Below are positions 28,229 through 38,964 of a stretch of DNA of 64,000 nt, one piece after another. The position numbers were made by a program, and so were the translations under genes. The DNA comes from Paragonimus skrjabini miyazakii. Its lineage: Eukaryota; Platyhelminthes; Trematoda; Plagiorchiida; Troglotrematidae. The stretch's first letter is position 1, and each line of letters opens with the position of its first letter. Below the pieces are notes generated by a model, which saw only the letters and a program-made list of their open reading frames with translations, made no database searches and was not told where the DNA came from. The DNA lies in contig JTDE01000154.1 of assembly GCA_014338405.1 (NCBI GenBank), forward strand, positions 28,583 to 92,582, given 5' to 3'.

Positions 28229-28303
28229 GGTCTTATGGCCGAGTGAAAAAGAGCACCGGCTCCTAATGCCGGACTTGGTCGGTTAAATTCCATGTTCAGA
28301 CTA
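28229..28303 (+). repeat. tRNA-like sequence (tRNA pseudogene or SINE head)
   Basis: The segment starts GGTCTTA, followed by TGGCCGAGTGA (28236-28246), an A box differing from TRGYNNARNGG only at the last base. An intact anticodon-arm shape comes next: CCGGC (28256-28260), a 7-base loop TCCTAAT, GCCGG (28268-28272). A weak B box, GGTTAAATTCC, follows at 28281-28291. Near the end CAGACTA can partly pair with the GGTCTTA start. Position 33 of the loop would be C, not the invariant U, and the T loop has lost GTTC. A functional tRNA is therefore unlikely. It is best read as a tRNA pseudogene or the 5' part of a SINE. The A box resembles class II (Leu/Ser) tRNAs. Confidence 0.5.
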
Positions 28304-28894
28304 TCGTTATTTGGTGAGTCAAAACAAAGACGTAACCGGTAATGGAGTGCAGATTTAAAGGTGAGTGTCACGAACCATTATAATACTTATTTTCAGTTCT
28401 TGTGGCCATCTCAAATGCAAACTAACCATTTATACTGATAAGGTGTAAACAGTTAGCACGTCACCTACAAATAAGAGCTGACTTAATAGTCCGTAGGTGC
28501 AGAGGGTCTGCGTTTGTTTATGTCGCCCTGTAAAAGTAATCTTTTCGCGGGCAACCATGGAAGGTATGAAATTACTTGACTTCCAGTGGAGTGCTCATTA
28601 AGGTTTTGCTGCCATAGTTTAAAGATTTCCGTCGAACTGAAAACATATAATATTGTTTGAGTCACTCAGATGGTCAACACTGAGAAGATGAAAAGTTATA
28701 TCGGCGGATGTTTGATTTAGGAAGTGTTCCATTTTAAGCTTACCTTAAGGACATAGTGAGCGTCACTACGTGAAAAGTCGAGGTCCTGAGTCCATGTAAA
28801 GATTTGAGTTACTTTGACAATACTATTAGAGTGCGAATGACACGGTTAATACAAAATAAAGGTCCACAATTTTTTAACTATTGACATGTGCCCA
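28304..28894. other. Non-coding spacer
   Basis: Nothing recognisable. If the tRNA-like sequence at 28229-28303 heads a SINE, its tail would lie in the first part of this stretch, but I found no poly(A) or simple tail. Confidence 0.45.
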
Positions 28895-29076
28895 GAATTT
28901 TAAGTTGAGTCAGAAGTAACACCATTCTTCCTAATCGCTTACAATGCAACCTGGAGTTAACAGGACAGTTACTGTGTCTCCATTTCGAGACGATCGAGCA
29001 ACCTGATCATTACTCACAAGCGAAAGTGGTTGTGCGTTCACGCATGATCATTTGCTCGTACCTAACGTGAGGTCAA

Positions 29077-29130
29077 TAGCGCAGTGGCAAACACGGTTGT
29101 CTCATGAACCGTGACCGTGGTTCTAGTTCC
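29077..29130 (+). promoter_or_regulatory. tRNA-like internal Pol III promoter of copy B
   Basis: TAGCGCAGTGG (29077-29087) matches the A-box consensus TRGYNNARNGG exactly. GGTTCTAGTTCC (29119-29130) is a B-box with two departures from GGTTCRANNCC. This copy has the best A box of the three, while copy C has the best B box. Confidence 0.65.
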
Positions 29131-29139
29131 GGCATTGGC

Positions 29140-29159
29140 GAAACTCGAGTCTAGTGCAT
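29140..29159 (+). ncRNA. Hammerhead remnant (GAAA, stem III, cleavage site, 3' stem I) in copy B
   Basis: GAAACTCGAGTC (29140-29151) gives the GAAA core strand, the minimal stem III and a GTC cleavage triplet. It is followed by TAGTGCAT (29152-29159). That octamer pairs over all eight positions (one G-U) with ATGTACTA, the 5' stem I strand found in copies A and C. In this copy the 5' strand, CTGANGA and stem II are absent, so it cannot self-cleave. It does give the least mutated version of the substrate side. Confidence 0.6.
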
Positions 29160-29267
29160 CTTCTCGAAAGGAGCCGACTGAAAAGTTTATGGGAATGTGA
29201 CAGATGCGATCGATTGTGGGTGATGTTCAAATTGAAATAAACCAAATCCCCGACTACTCATCAGTAA

Positions 29268-32200
29268 TGCGGCTTACTTTGAAGGTTGATATCAATCACA
29301 TTGCCCTATCCTAGGTTAGGACAGACTTGTACATTCTGTATGAAGTCCAAGTTTTGCTGATTTGAACTGTGAATGAAAGTATATTCCATCTAAAAATGCT
29401 TCCGTTCTGTATTTCAACTCATATATGTAAGTCATATTGTTGATACTAGTTTATAATTTTATAACAGGCACTGTGGTCCCGATAACCATACTTAGTCAGT
29501 CTTAAAACCAGTCCTTTACTATTGAAGGTAATTTTACTTTTGGTAATATTTTCCATTTCGTTAGCGTAAACTCGCAAGCGTTCTATTGAAATAACAGATT
29601 AATTTTACGTAAGCTGCCCTCATATCTTTTTACATCTTTACTTTATGTGTTGATCCATTTTTTGAAAGAAAAGGTAATTTTGTTGGCTTGCTTCACAATT
29701 CGAAGATGTTAAAATTGCTGACGTCAACAAATCGTATGATATAGTTTAACTGAAAGAATGAGGAGAAACTTAGTTGCAACCGACTGCTGTTCAAATATAT
29801 ATCATGAATGAGGTAGTCACTGACAAAATATTTCGGTAAGTCAAACTTTGTTACTCATATGTCTATCTAAACAGTCACACCAACAGTTCCAACAAAGTCA
29901 TTTCGACTGAACTGAAGGAAGTTCATTATATAATAAAGTTCACGTATTTATAAACAAAATACCTTATTTGCTAACTACTTTTGGTTTGAAAGAAAATTTT
30001 AGAAGTCTTATGGTCCAAATTACCCTGGTTGTTACCTGCTGCTTCTTGTCCAAACCTATTTGACTGGGAGTAAATTGCTTTGTTTGATCAGCGGGCGGTG
30101 ACTTCAAACAGCTCGCGTGTTTACAGTTTGCGTGACTATCATATACAGGCCGATAATTATTTCGTAATTATGCTTTAGGATAGATAAAGAAAATGTCGAT
30201 GACGAGAGTCATGACAATTGTGAACATGGTGTAGCAAAGATTAACCAGATTAACATAACATAATATAACAACATACCATAACCAAACATAAATTTTTCAT
30301 TTAGAATGAGTTTACAAGTAACAATAAACTGTATGGTGCCTCAAACGTTTCCCTCGGGTTAGCTACCAAAACAAAAATACTTGTGTTCACACTGTTTCCT
30401 TTCATTACCCTTGTTTGACTCTACCGCCTAAACAAAGCATTGTAGTATGAACGGAATGAGATTGCGAGAAACTGCCCAGGCAAGTACTCGTTCAGTGTGC
30501 AATTTTCAAGATCTGTTGTAAAGCGCTAGTTGTCTACATACACTCACAATATCACATTTGAGAAGTAAATTTGTATAGGATATCAACCACTCGAATAGAT
30601 TTGAACGTAGGCAAACATAAAATGAGCTGTGCTCTAAAACAATCTTGTTAACTGTCCCTTACTTGTGATTAAGTCAGGCACATTCAAGACGCTGGAATAA
30701 ATGAGTGAACTGTTGTATGGATCTCATATACTAGTTTAAAACAACGCACACATCTTTAAACTTTGTAGCAACAATGTTGAAAAGTCAAGGAGTAAAGAGT
30801 GTGGGGTTATTCGGCATTACTTATAGGGACATAATTAAAAATCCATAGAAGTCGGCTTTGTCGGGCTTAACTCATTGGTTTTATATAAAAATTAATTTTT
30901 TGTTTTGATTATGCACATAATTTATTCAATGAAATAGTCGTTAAGGAAGAAAATGGAATAAAAAGACAAAGAATGGCTTAAAGAATGTGGAATTGCATAT
31001 GCAGACGACAGATAATAAAACCCTGCAAATAAGGGCGGATACATACTATAGTGCACACCTCCGTGTTGACACGAATTAGTGTTCAGACATCATTCGGTGA
31101 ACTGTCTCGGCTTATATATGATCACGTATTATCTAAACACTAATGAAATGCTTCAAACGCCATTATGTGATATTAGTGTCTAAATTTAGGGGCACCATTT
31201 TGAATAAAAGGTTGTTTCCGTTTGAGGTTGCCTACTAAATAGGTAGCAAGTTCAACCCCTTTCTTTTAAAGACTGAAACATAGATAGTCGGATATTTCTT
31301 GCCCTTACATTATAGCAGACAACAAACCAGTTTCCTGCATTGAACACTGCACGTTCTTGAGTTGTTCAACTTTAACAAATTTTTCGCCGTTCATTTCAAA
31401 AGCTTAGTAACAGAAACTAGAGAATATTATTCCGCAGTCCGTCTGCTAAATTTAAGTCGGATTATTAATCAGTCACGGTTTTTTCCAAAACCACTCTAGT
31501 TCAGTCAACAATGTCGTCGCTCAAACGTTCAGAACAAACTGACCCACTTGTAAACTGTGAGAGAGAGGGAAGTAAGTATAGGTAACCATGAAATGCGACA
31601 CAAACATACAGGATCTTCTTCTGGACAGACTATCTCTGAAGCCAGTAAATTGATTGCACTCATTCAGTTTAGTTAGATCTCCAGATCTGTCGATAACTCA
31701 ATGACAGATAAGCTAAAAGAAACGCTAGTATTTTCTCGAAGATTGTTCTTTCTTCGATTTTGTTACAGAGAGCAGTTGCTTTGTCTAGCTTTGTCTCGTT
31801 CTGTTCTACCACCGACTTCGAAACAATCCACACACTCAGTAAACACAAAAGACGAACGAAAGTTTTGCGTTTCCAGCTCTAGTGATCTCGTGAAACGCTT
31901 TCAAGTGGATTATTAAAAAAGGATTGAGAATTACACGATTCAGAGACCTGCATCGCTAATATCCGGGAATAAGTCGGATGTAATTGACTGATATGTATAA
32001 AATCCAAAGTTGTTTTATCCACCATAACAATGCATACGATCTGGATGAAATGGCAATTTCATGTTAATTGCACCTCCTTTAATTTCAAACGTCACACTTG
32101 CAACCTCAGTGAAAATCATTATCTAAATATTCACGTTTGGTTTTCGATCGACGCTTACAGGAATACCTGACTAAACCTGAGTGTTTCTCCAAACTAATTG

Positions 32201-35200
32201 ATCTGAAATGGGATCAATGAATCAAACAAATTTGCAACGTTGGTCTGCGCCCTCAAAATGACGTTAATTTATGGCATAAGTCTGTAGAAGTAAATTATCA
32301 AATTGTCAAATTAACTTAGAATTGCTCACTTCTATCTTTATGGTTTTGGTCTAATGATAGTCTCCCACCATCGTTTTTGAAGAAACCTCACTGAAACACG
32401 GCAGAATGTTCATGATTATTTCAAACTTGCAAGCTAGAAACCCTCCGAATGACATCTCGGTAAACAAGATAGGTAGTAAATGTATTCAGTTAGTGCTTAT
32501 GAATAAAGATATCGGTTAGAAAATGCTATACATCCAACTCGGATTTACCAGTGTTCAAAAAAATGACTCACAATTCATCAAACATTGATTACAGCTATAA
32601 CGGTCGATAGACAAATGAATGGTATTTGTGATCAGCATAACATTTCTTCCTTAATTTAAAGATGCTCTGGATAAACATAACATATGGTCACATCATGCCC
32701 TCCAGTGCACGCCAACTGCTCACAAACCTGTGATTAGATTACTTTCATTAGTGCACGCGGCGTAATTCCCTTGGTCATGGCACGATAAATGGATGTGTAT
32801 GAACTCCAGCTAGTTTATGGCAAAATAGCTGAATGTCTATCTTCGACAGATCGGTTGTAATTATGCCACCAACTAGGATAATAGATTTTATAATCTATTG
32901 CTGAGTGGTTTCCTGTTGTGGATTCAAATTATGTGCGCAACCTTAAACAAGTCACTTTACGGAAAGCGGTGACTTATTCCAAGTCGATTGCCTGGTAGGT
33001 ACAAGAAACATGGGCTATGGTTGATATTAAGTTTTTTCTGACGATATTCAGCGTGTTTGATCATGCTGAAAAGAAAGTGACAAAAGCTGGGGTATATTAA
33101 ATGGTGCGCAATTCTTAATGTACGTACTGCCTTTATACATAGTATGCTTTATTTGGTTCGACGATTATACACCAAAAGCAAGCGGATAACTAACCCTGTA
33201 CTTATGATGAATTTTTTAGGCATATCTAAACAGTCAAAAGTAATCTGTCAAAAGTATTTCTACACCTATTGAAAACGCACAAATATTCACAGCAATCCTA
33301 TGATTTCAGCCCTCTTTTCATAAATAACACATACGGAAATAGAATGTCGGCTTTTTGGCCAATTCATAGAAACAAATGTTGACTATTTAGCGGTGTCTCG
33401 ATTCAAGATAAACTGACCTAAAAGGAAACAAAGTAAATAACAAATTGTGACGTATCTTCAATGATATACTTGCGTGAATTGTGTGAATGATTATTACCTT
33501 GGAAGATTGAGATATTTTTTTGTCCATAATTCCAGTAATGGAACAGGTATACACTGGAATACAGTACAAACAAACTAGTTATATTCAATAATATTACATA
33601 ACCGCTGAACTTACAACGTGTAGACTGAATATAATGTATGCCATGTCTTTAACAGCTGCAATTTGGTTGTGATAATCTTACTAACTAACAGGTGACAACA
33701 AAAAGTGGTTCCTCAAGTTAATTTTTGAGATAAATTCCAAAAGCCGGGTAAAACACAAAGCTTAATATCGGCCAGTATCTTACAAGATGGATAAGTACAA
33801 AAACTTAAATTACGTATAAATTCAGTTATGCCTAAACAATTAAAGAAGGTAGACAATAGTTCGGTGACTGCAACGGCGTTAACATCTGACCGCAGGTTTT
33901 GCACCGTTCGAGTCTTCACAGGACTACCGATGCAGTTTGAGGTATTCTTAATTGTCCGTTTAGTTTTATGGTAACTCTAGATGGCACTGTCTGACTGGTT
34001 ACAACTTAGAAACGGAGATCCTATAATTTGCTTAAATGGCTGGCTTAGCACTAAATTGGTGATTTGTTGAAAACGTTTCCATGAGAAGTAGAAGCGTTAC
34101 TGTTCAGTGTTTTACTGTTATTCGTGAACACTCACGTTGAAGCAGACCTTCGAACAGGATACATGAGAGAACGAACAGTTTACCGTATAGATGCGGGCAA
34201 ATTATCTGCTTAAATTGTACGTCAAGTTTATTTACACACCACCGAATCAATAATAAGCGTTCCTTTGACGGAAGGTAAATAATCTCATTCTACTATTTCG
34301 AACTGTTTGCTGTTTCATGTTGCAGTTAATCGGTTTCCGAATAGCCATGTAATTTACGTTATTCCTTGCATAACTTCACTTCTAGCCCTCATTTCCCAGA
34401 AAATATCCTATCATTTGAAATTCTGATTTTCTGTACACTGATTAATAGAGTAGTTTACCGAAGTTATCCAGTGAAATTCATCTGCCAGAATTATTGCGGT
34501 CTAACTAGTCCGGGTATGGCTCAGCTACTGTACACGATTTTACACTGATAACCCTCATGGAGTGACTACAGCATCAACTGTCAATCACGGTACATCCTGC
34601 AGGGAAGTAAGAATTCGACCTGGTGGTTCGTTTGCCAAAAAACGAGAGATTTATCGAGAGATTGCAACATTTCTTTTAGTCTCTTCAGTCACTAATGCAA
34701 AACATTGGAATATGCAGGACATGCGGGTAGGAACAACAATAGAAACGGTCAACCATTAGGTTTATACGAGACAAGGCTTGTCGTCAGTCGTAGGGCAGAA
34801 AAATATGTCAACAGTTTATACAAACAGGATTGGGCGACAACTATTGGTGAACACTGCCTAAGAAGAAGCGAACAGTCTAGGATTCCGATGGCATAGCAAC
34901 ACGTGAAACGAGTTGGCGGAGTCAACAACGTGACCGGGTCGGGTTTCGGTTTATTTGCTTGGTTGTCATTACCATCGCGCCCAACAACCACTCAAGCATA
35001 TATTCAGCCATTCTTCGCCATAGACACCGATTCGTTCTGCAGATATAAATGTCACCACAACTGTAAGTGGAGCAACAGATTACATGCGATACAGAACATT
35101 TCGGCAGGTTGCGACTATGAACAAGCTGAGCAACACTCCGGTTTGTAAGTAACAACCGCAATTCAGCCACAGAGTGTATACGGATTAAAGTGGACTGCAC

Positions 35201-35604
35201 TTTGTGACCCACTTCATTTATGATATAGTTATCTTTGACCGCTAGGTTCAGATTGACCTGTTTCTTGAAAGTTGTACATACTAGCCTTAATCAGTCTTTT
35301 CTGGCTGTGAATATTGACGAACTTCTCGAGTTATCCGCCGGCGAGCACCACCTTCTTTAATCTCTTCTGTCTTTACAAAGAGTTGTTGGTGCAGACCTGT
35401 TGGATCCGTGCAACAGAGTTACCACCAGAGAGCGTTTGCAAGTACAAAGAAGGAAAACTGCAAACACTTACCGAACTCTGGTGCACCGAGCGTTGTAGTG
35501 TGTGAAGTTGCCATCTAGCGAGTAAACTGTCTGAAAAAGCTAAACCGTCGATGTTTGTTTTTCAAGGAAGACAGGAGATCAGGATGAACGGAACTAAAAC
35601 TACC
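29268..35604. other. Non-coding stretch, no recognisable gene
   Basis: I see no gene or element that I can name. Around 34560-35210 stop codons are unusually sparse in several frames on both strands (open frames of 60-96 codons at 34562-35212). This could be an old element or a more GC-rich piece, but no motif is visible. Just before the nested retroelements, a short frame at about 35301-35360 reads FLAVNIDELLELSAGEHHLL before a stop. It is protein-like but too short to assign. Confidence 0.45.
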
Positions 35605-35816
35605 TAAAAGTGAAACAGGATGAATTTTAGTGATGAAAATCAAGATATCACGAACACATTGAATTCAGAGGCTGGCACCATCCACAGCATCAGGCATTTG
35701 CCATTCAAACTTTCCTAAAAATATATCCGCGAGTGTTGGGAACAATGGTTCACCCATTGCTACACCAGCTTGTTCATAAGATGATCCTCCAAAATCAACT
35801 TTGGTGATAAGCTCGA
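35605..35816 (-). pseudogene. Penelope-like reverse transcriptase, catalytic-core fragment
   Basis: Reading the minus strand downward from 35816: LELITKVDFGGSSYEQA, then GVAMGEPLFPTLADIFLGKF and EWQM. The family signature is GVAMGSPLxPxLADIFLxxLE. After a stop (TGA) at about 35665, the same frame continues IQCVRDILIFITKIHP. CVRD (35647-35658) sits where the catalytic YVDD is expected in these enzymes and is clearly mutated. The fragment begins abruptly at 35816, where plus-strand Gypsy gag starts. It lacks the N-terminal part, which appears in a separate piece at 36860-37544. A premature stop and a broken active site make it non-functional. Family assignment is secure; the active-site call is inference from position and flanking ILIF. 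Confidence 0.8.
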
Positions 35817-36390
35817 GGAGCATCTGCGTGATCGACTGATTGCTGGAGTCAACGACACTGATCTTCAAAGGAGATTGCTGGTCAAACAAGATATGACATT
35901 TCAAGAAGCCCGAGACATCTGCGAGCAGAAGGATGATGTCAATGCTGCTACTACTGAATCGAACGTCATACTATTTCAGAAGACCAAAGCGCATATTCCA
36001 ACCAGAAGTCAACCAGTGAACAGGTTTCCACGGCCTCCTCACGTACCCATCATCAATCCCAGTCCAAAGAAAGTGAACAAGTGTTTCTCCTGTGGTGAGT
36101 CACACTTGCGATCATCTTGCAGATTTCGTAATGCTATATGCCATTTGTGTGGTAAATCTGGTCATATTAAGAAGGTATGCAAAGGTCAGAAGTGCCACCT
36201 AAGTCAAGTTAAAGAGACAGATGATGTAGAGCCACTTACAAATGTTTACTCACTGCAACTTAAATCCAGAGCTGAGCAGTTTATTCACAGATGTCTAATG
36301 TTCAAGTCAGAATGTAAATATGAATTCATTGTGGATACAGGAAGTAGCGAGTCCATTATTTCAAAACCACGTATCAGCTGGAATATTCCA
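35817..36390 (+). pseudogene. Gypsy-type LTR retrotransposon gag zinc knuckles and start of protease, fragment
   Basis: The frame is open from the junction at about 35817. The gag C-terminal part reads HLRDRLIAGVNDTDLQRRLL and then DMTFQEARDICEQKDD. Two zinc knuckles follow: CFSCGESHLRSSC (36082-36120; CX2CX3HX4C, one residue shorter than usual before His) and CHLCGKSGHIKKVC (36139-36180; canonical CX2CX4HX4C). The aspartic protease active-site block is FIVDTGSSESIIS, with DTG at 36334-36342. Immediately after SKP the sequence jumps to the reverse-transcriptase region in another frame, so the rest of the protease and the first RT blocks are deleted. No gag start, matrix/capsid region or LTR is visible. 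Known role: nucleocapsid RNA binding and polyprotein cleavage. This is a dead fragment. Confidence 0.85.
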
Positions 36391-36855
36391 AGCCGTGATT
36401 GATGGAGCAATCGGTGATTTACCAGGAATACGTGCTTATCAAGATGATGTAATCATATACGCATACAGTGCACAGGAGCATGATAAGAGGTTACTTTCGC
36501 TCCTGGAACGATTCAGGGATAAGAACATAACTATAAAACCTTCTAAATGCGTGTTTCAAGTACGAGAGTTGAGTTTTCTTGGTTTTACTATATGTGACAA
36601 GGGATACAGGCCAGACCCTGACCGGTACAAAGTGTTGGTTGCCATTACATCACCAAAAGATCAAAATGGGCTGCGCTCAATAATGGGTTGTCTACAGTAC
36701 TATTCTCGTTTTATCCCAAACCTTTCGACGAAATCAGTCATTATTTGCGGTCCAATCAGCAGAAACATGGTCTTGGACTCAAAAGGATGAAATTCTCTAC
36801 GAGAATTAATACAAGTTGTAATTAAAAGGCCGATGTTAGCTCCATTTTCTGTCTA
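36374..36855 (+). pseudogene. Gypsy-type reverse transcriptase palm/thumb fragment
   Basis: The RT continues from GIFQAVIDGAIGDLPG to the active site AYQDDVIIY (YQDD at 36437-36448). It goes on through LLERFRDKNITIKPSKC, ELSFLGFTICDKGYRPDP, LRSIMGCLQYYSRFIPN, the order seen in Ty3/Gypsy RTs of flatworms. Near 36740 the frame shifts: the true continuation SLFAVQSAETWSWTQKDEIL lies in the next frame. A second shift near 36800 gives ELIQVVIKRPMLAPFS, ending about 36850. RNase H and integrase are absent. The catalytic YxDD is intact, but the 5' part of RT is deleted and there are at least two frameshifts, so it is inactive. It is fused by deletion to the protease piece just upstream. Confidence 0.85.
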
Positions 36856-36859
36856 AAGA

Positions 36860-37544
36860 TACTACGCTTGTTTATAAGATGATACTCCAAAATCATAATG
36901 GATATCCTCCGTACAGGAAAGTGCATGTTCTTTGATTTAGTCAACTGGCACACGGAAAGGCAAATTTTAAGTGGAGATATGATCGCACAAACAATCGACC
37001 TTTTCTCAGAGGATAACGTTCTCGAATAAAGAGAAAACACCCGCAAGAAACATTCTATGTGAACTCACCAATAAATTCGCTAGAGATTGCGTTATTCCGA
37101 AAGAGTCTTTTACCGTGGGGAGTAGACATCTGAAGAATGGAAATTGTCTACAAGCCATATGGCGAACTTTTCGTAAACTGAAGTGTCCATGTGCAGAACT
37201 GGCCTTACCGAGGCACTACAAATGTGATTTTGAGCACCTCTCAACTGTGATACGTAGTGACTTCGTTTGTCAATATATTTTAGTCATGAGACGTTTTCAT
37301 GCAATAATGAAATTTGGGGCTTCCTTAAGATTTGTTTCTTTATAAAATTATTGTTAGCCGTAATGCCTGCGTGGAGTTTTCGCATATCTGTGTGGATATC
37401 ACTCATACTGGATTCCAGATCAGCGTTGTCCATGATAACTGTACCGGAACCTTTGTCTGACTGAAGGAAAATCACGTCTTTCATTTCACGTAGTTGTTTT
37501 AAAACCTGGTAGTGTTTGGATGTCAAACAGTATTGTTGATGCAC
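36860..37544 (-). pseudogene. Penelope-like reverse transcriptase, N-terminal fragment
   Basis: On the minus strand from 37544: SKHYQVLKQLREMKDVIFLQ, SDKGSGTVIMDNADLESSMS, DIHTDMRKL. The DKGxxTVIMD block is the N-terminal signature of Penelope-like RTs. Between about 37280 and 36900 the homology is too decayed to follow; several stops occur. It resurfaces as DFGVSSYKQA ending at 36867, the same motif as DFGGSSYEQA in the piece at 35605-35816 (29 bp, two mismatches at nucleotide level, 36867-36895 versus 35769-35797). Then Gypsy sequence begins. The two pieces may be one element split by the Gypsy fragment, or two copies. It is non-functional. Confidence 0.75.
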
Positions 37545-38889
37545 AGCCGAAGTCAGAAAATGATGCTAAATAGTTGTTTTTTTTAGGTACCACAGTCCTT
37601 CTTTGGGCGAACCACTGGTTGCAATCATTTGAACATGTTTTTGCTGGATTTTATGCAATCAGTGAAGCTTTGTGTTGCTTGTAGTGGCCTTGTCCTGCTG
37701 TGAGCTTAGCAAAAAAGCTCAGGGTTACATCAGTTCCAGTATAGTAAATGATTCCCTAACCTATTTCCTTCCAGAACAGTGGCAAGTTTTACCTGTACCC
37801 TAGTAATATTCATAACGAATTATTTGCACTTGTTAGGCTGTTATATTTCCATTCGACCGGAGTATGGCAGAAAACATATACAGACGTGAGAATTCTTAAT
37901 GTTCACACTATTATTTAGACGGAGCTTTCGCTGTGTACTGACTGTAGAGTGTGCCAGGACAAATTAATTGGTCGACTGTGCTTTTACACTAAACCAGATA
38001 TTGCACACGGTAAACCAAGCCGAACTTGTCAGAATAAAGGGCGTGCCGAATCATTCTGCATGGAAAAACTATAGTAAAATTAACACAGCAATGAACAGTT
38101 CTATTTGAGGGAATACCACAAAAAGGTGGTTTTGTTAAGGGTTAACTGGTGAGCCACACATTTGATGGTTTCCATATAAACTGGTAACATGTGATGAGAA
38201 ACGATCAGAAACGATCAGCTCAAGAAAACAATTTTAGTCGATATGTGTGAGATAAAAGGCTTTTTAAACAATTGATTTATACATTTGCTGCTGCACCGTT
38301 GGGTTTGTGAAACAAAGGTTTTATTAAAGCAACTCACCAGTTTACGGTATATACTTCTATACAGGAATGGTGAAAACAAAGCATATATAGTACATGATGC
38401 TTCTCCGTTAAATATATTAGTCCGAGTGTTCTTATGTTCCACAGGTGGTTATCAACTGAATTGCAATGAAATACTTGACGATAGCAAATCTCGAAAAGAG
38501 TGAAGTGAACTACTATGCTCACTAGAGAGGGGCAGTGCTCACGAGACTTCAAAAGTTAGTGGACAATATTAGAAGTGTTGCACGCGTGGTTGTTACTGCA
38601 AACCAAAGGAGCCAAAACGTGACCTAACGGTGAAATGTCTTAGGTGGATACCAAACATCGGCGTTGTATGAGAAAGTAACAGGTGCGTGTAGCAGGGTTT
38701 ATTCAAAACGGTACTGTTGGTAATTTTTATCAAGTTAAACAAAGATTACACTGCGGTCTGCTTCGGCAGTTACGTGAGATCGGCAGAGTGAAGTAGGAAA
38801 CAGTGAAACTACCATGGATGCATAGTACAGTGCCTGGGTTCAGGAAGAAGATAGCATGTAGTGATTTATGGTACGTAAATATATACACT
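37545..38889. other. Non-coding spacer
   Basis: No gene recognisable. The start may hold the 5' untranslated end of the Penelope fragment. A small exact tandem duplication (AAACGATCAG twice) lies at about 38197-38216. Overlapping open frames at 38215-38552 occur on both strands without motifs. Confidence 0.45.
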
Positions 38890-38964
38890 CAAAGTTGAAC
38901 ATCACCCACAATTGTTCGCAGCTGTCACATTCTCACAAACTTTCCAGTCGGCCCCATTCAAAAA

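Larger units (their letters stand above)
28895..29267 (+). repeat. SINE-like retroposon copy B
   Basis: This is the second copy of the tRNA-promoter repeat. It retains a diverged left arm (AATTTTAAGTTGA at about 28896), the TTAACAG...CAGTTACTGTGT block (28957-28976), the CTCACAAGCGAAAGTGG block, GTGAGGTCAAT, and the tRNA-like promoter. It ends with a 43-bp right arm at 29225-29267 that is the reverse complement of the left arm of copy A (40 of 43). A block shared with copy C just before the arm is GGGAATGTGACAGATGCGAT. The hammerhead core is missing here and only its 3' half remains. No open frame. Confidence 0.75.

Noticed and set aside
30994..31017. GIAYADDR, resembling the YADD box of a non-LTR reverse transcriptase
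   Set aside because: A stop follows at once and no other RT motif is in frame upstream or downstream.
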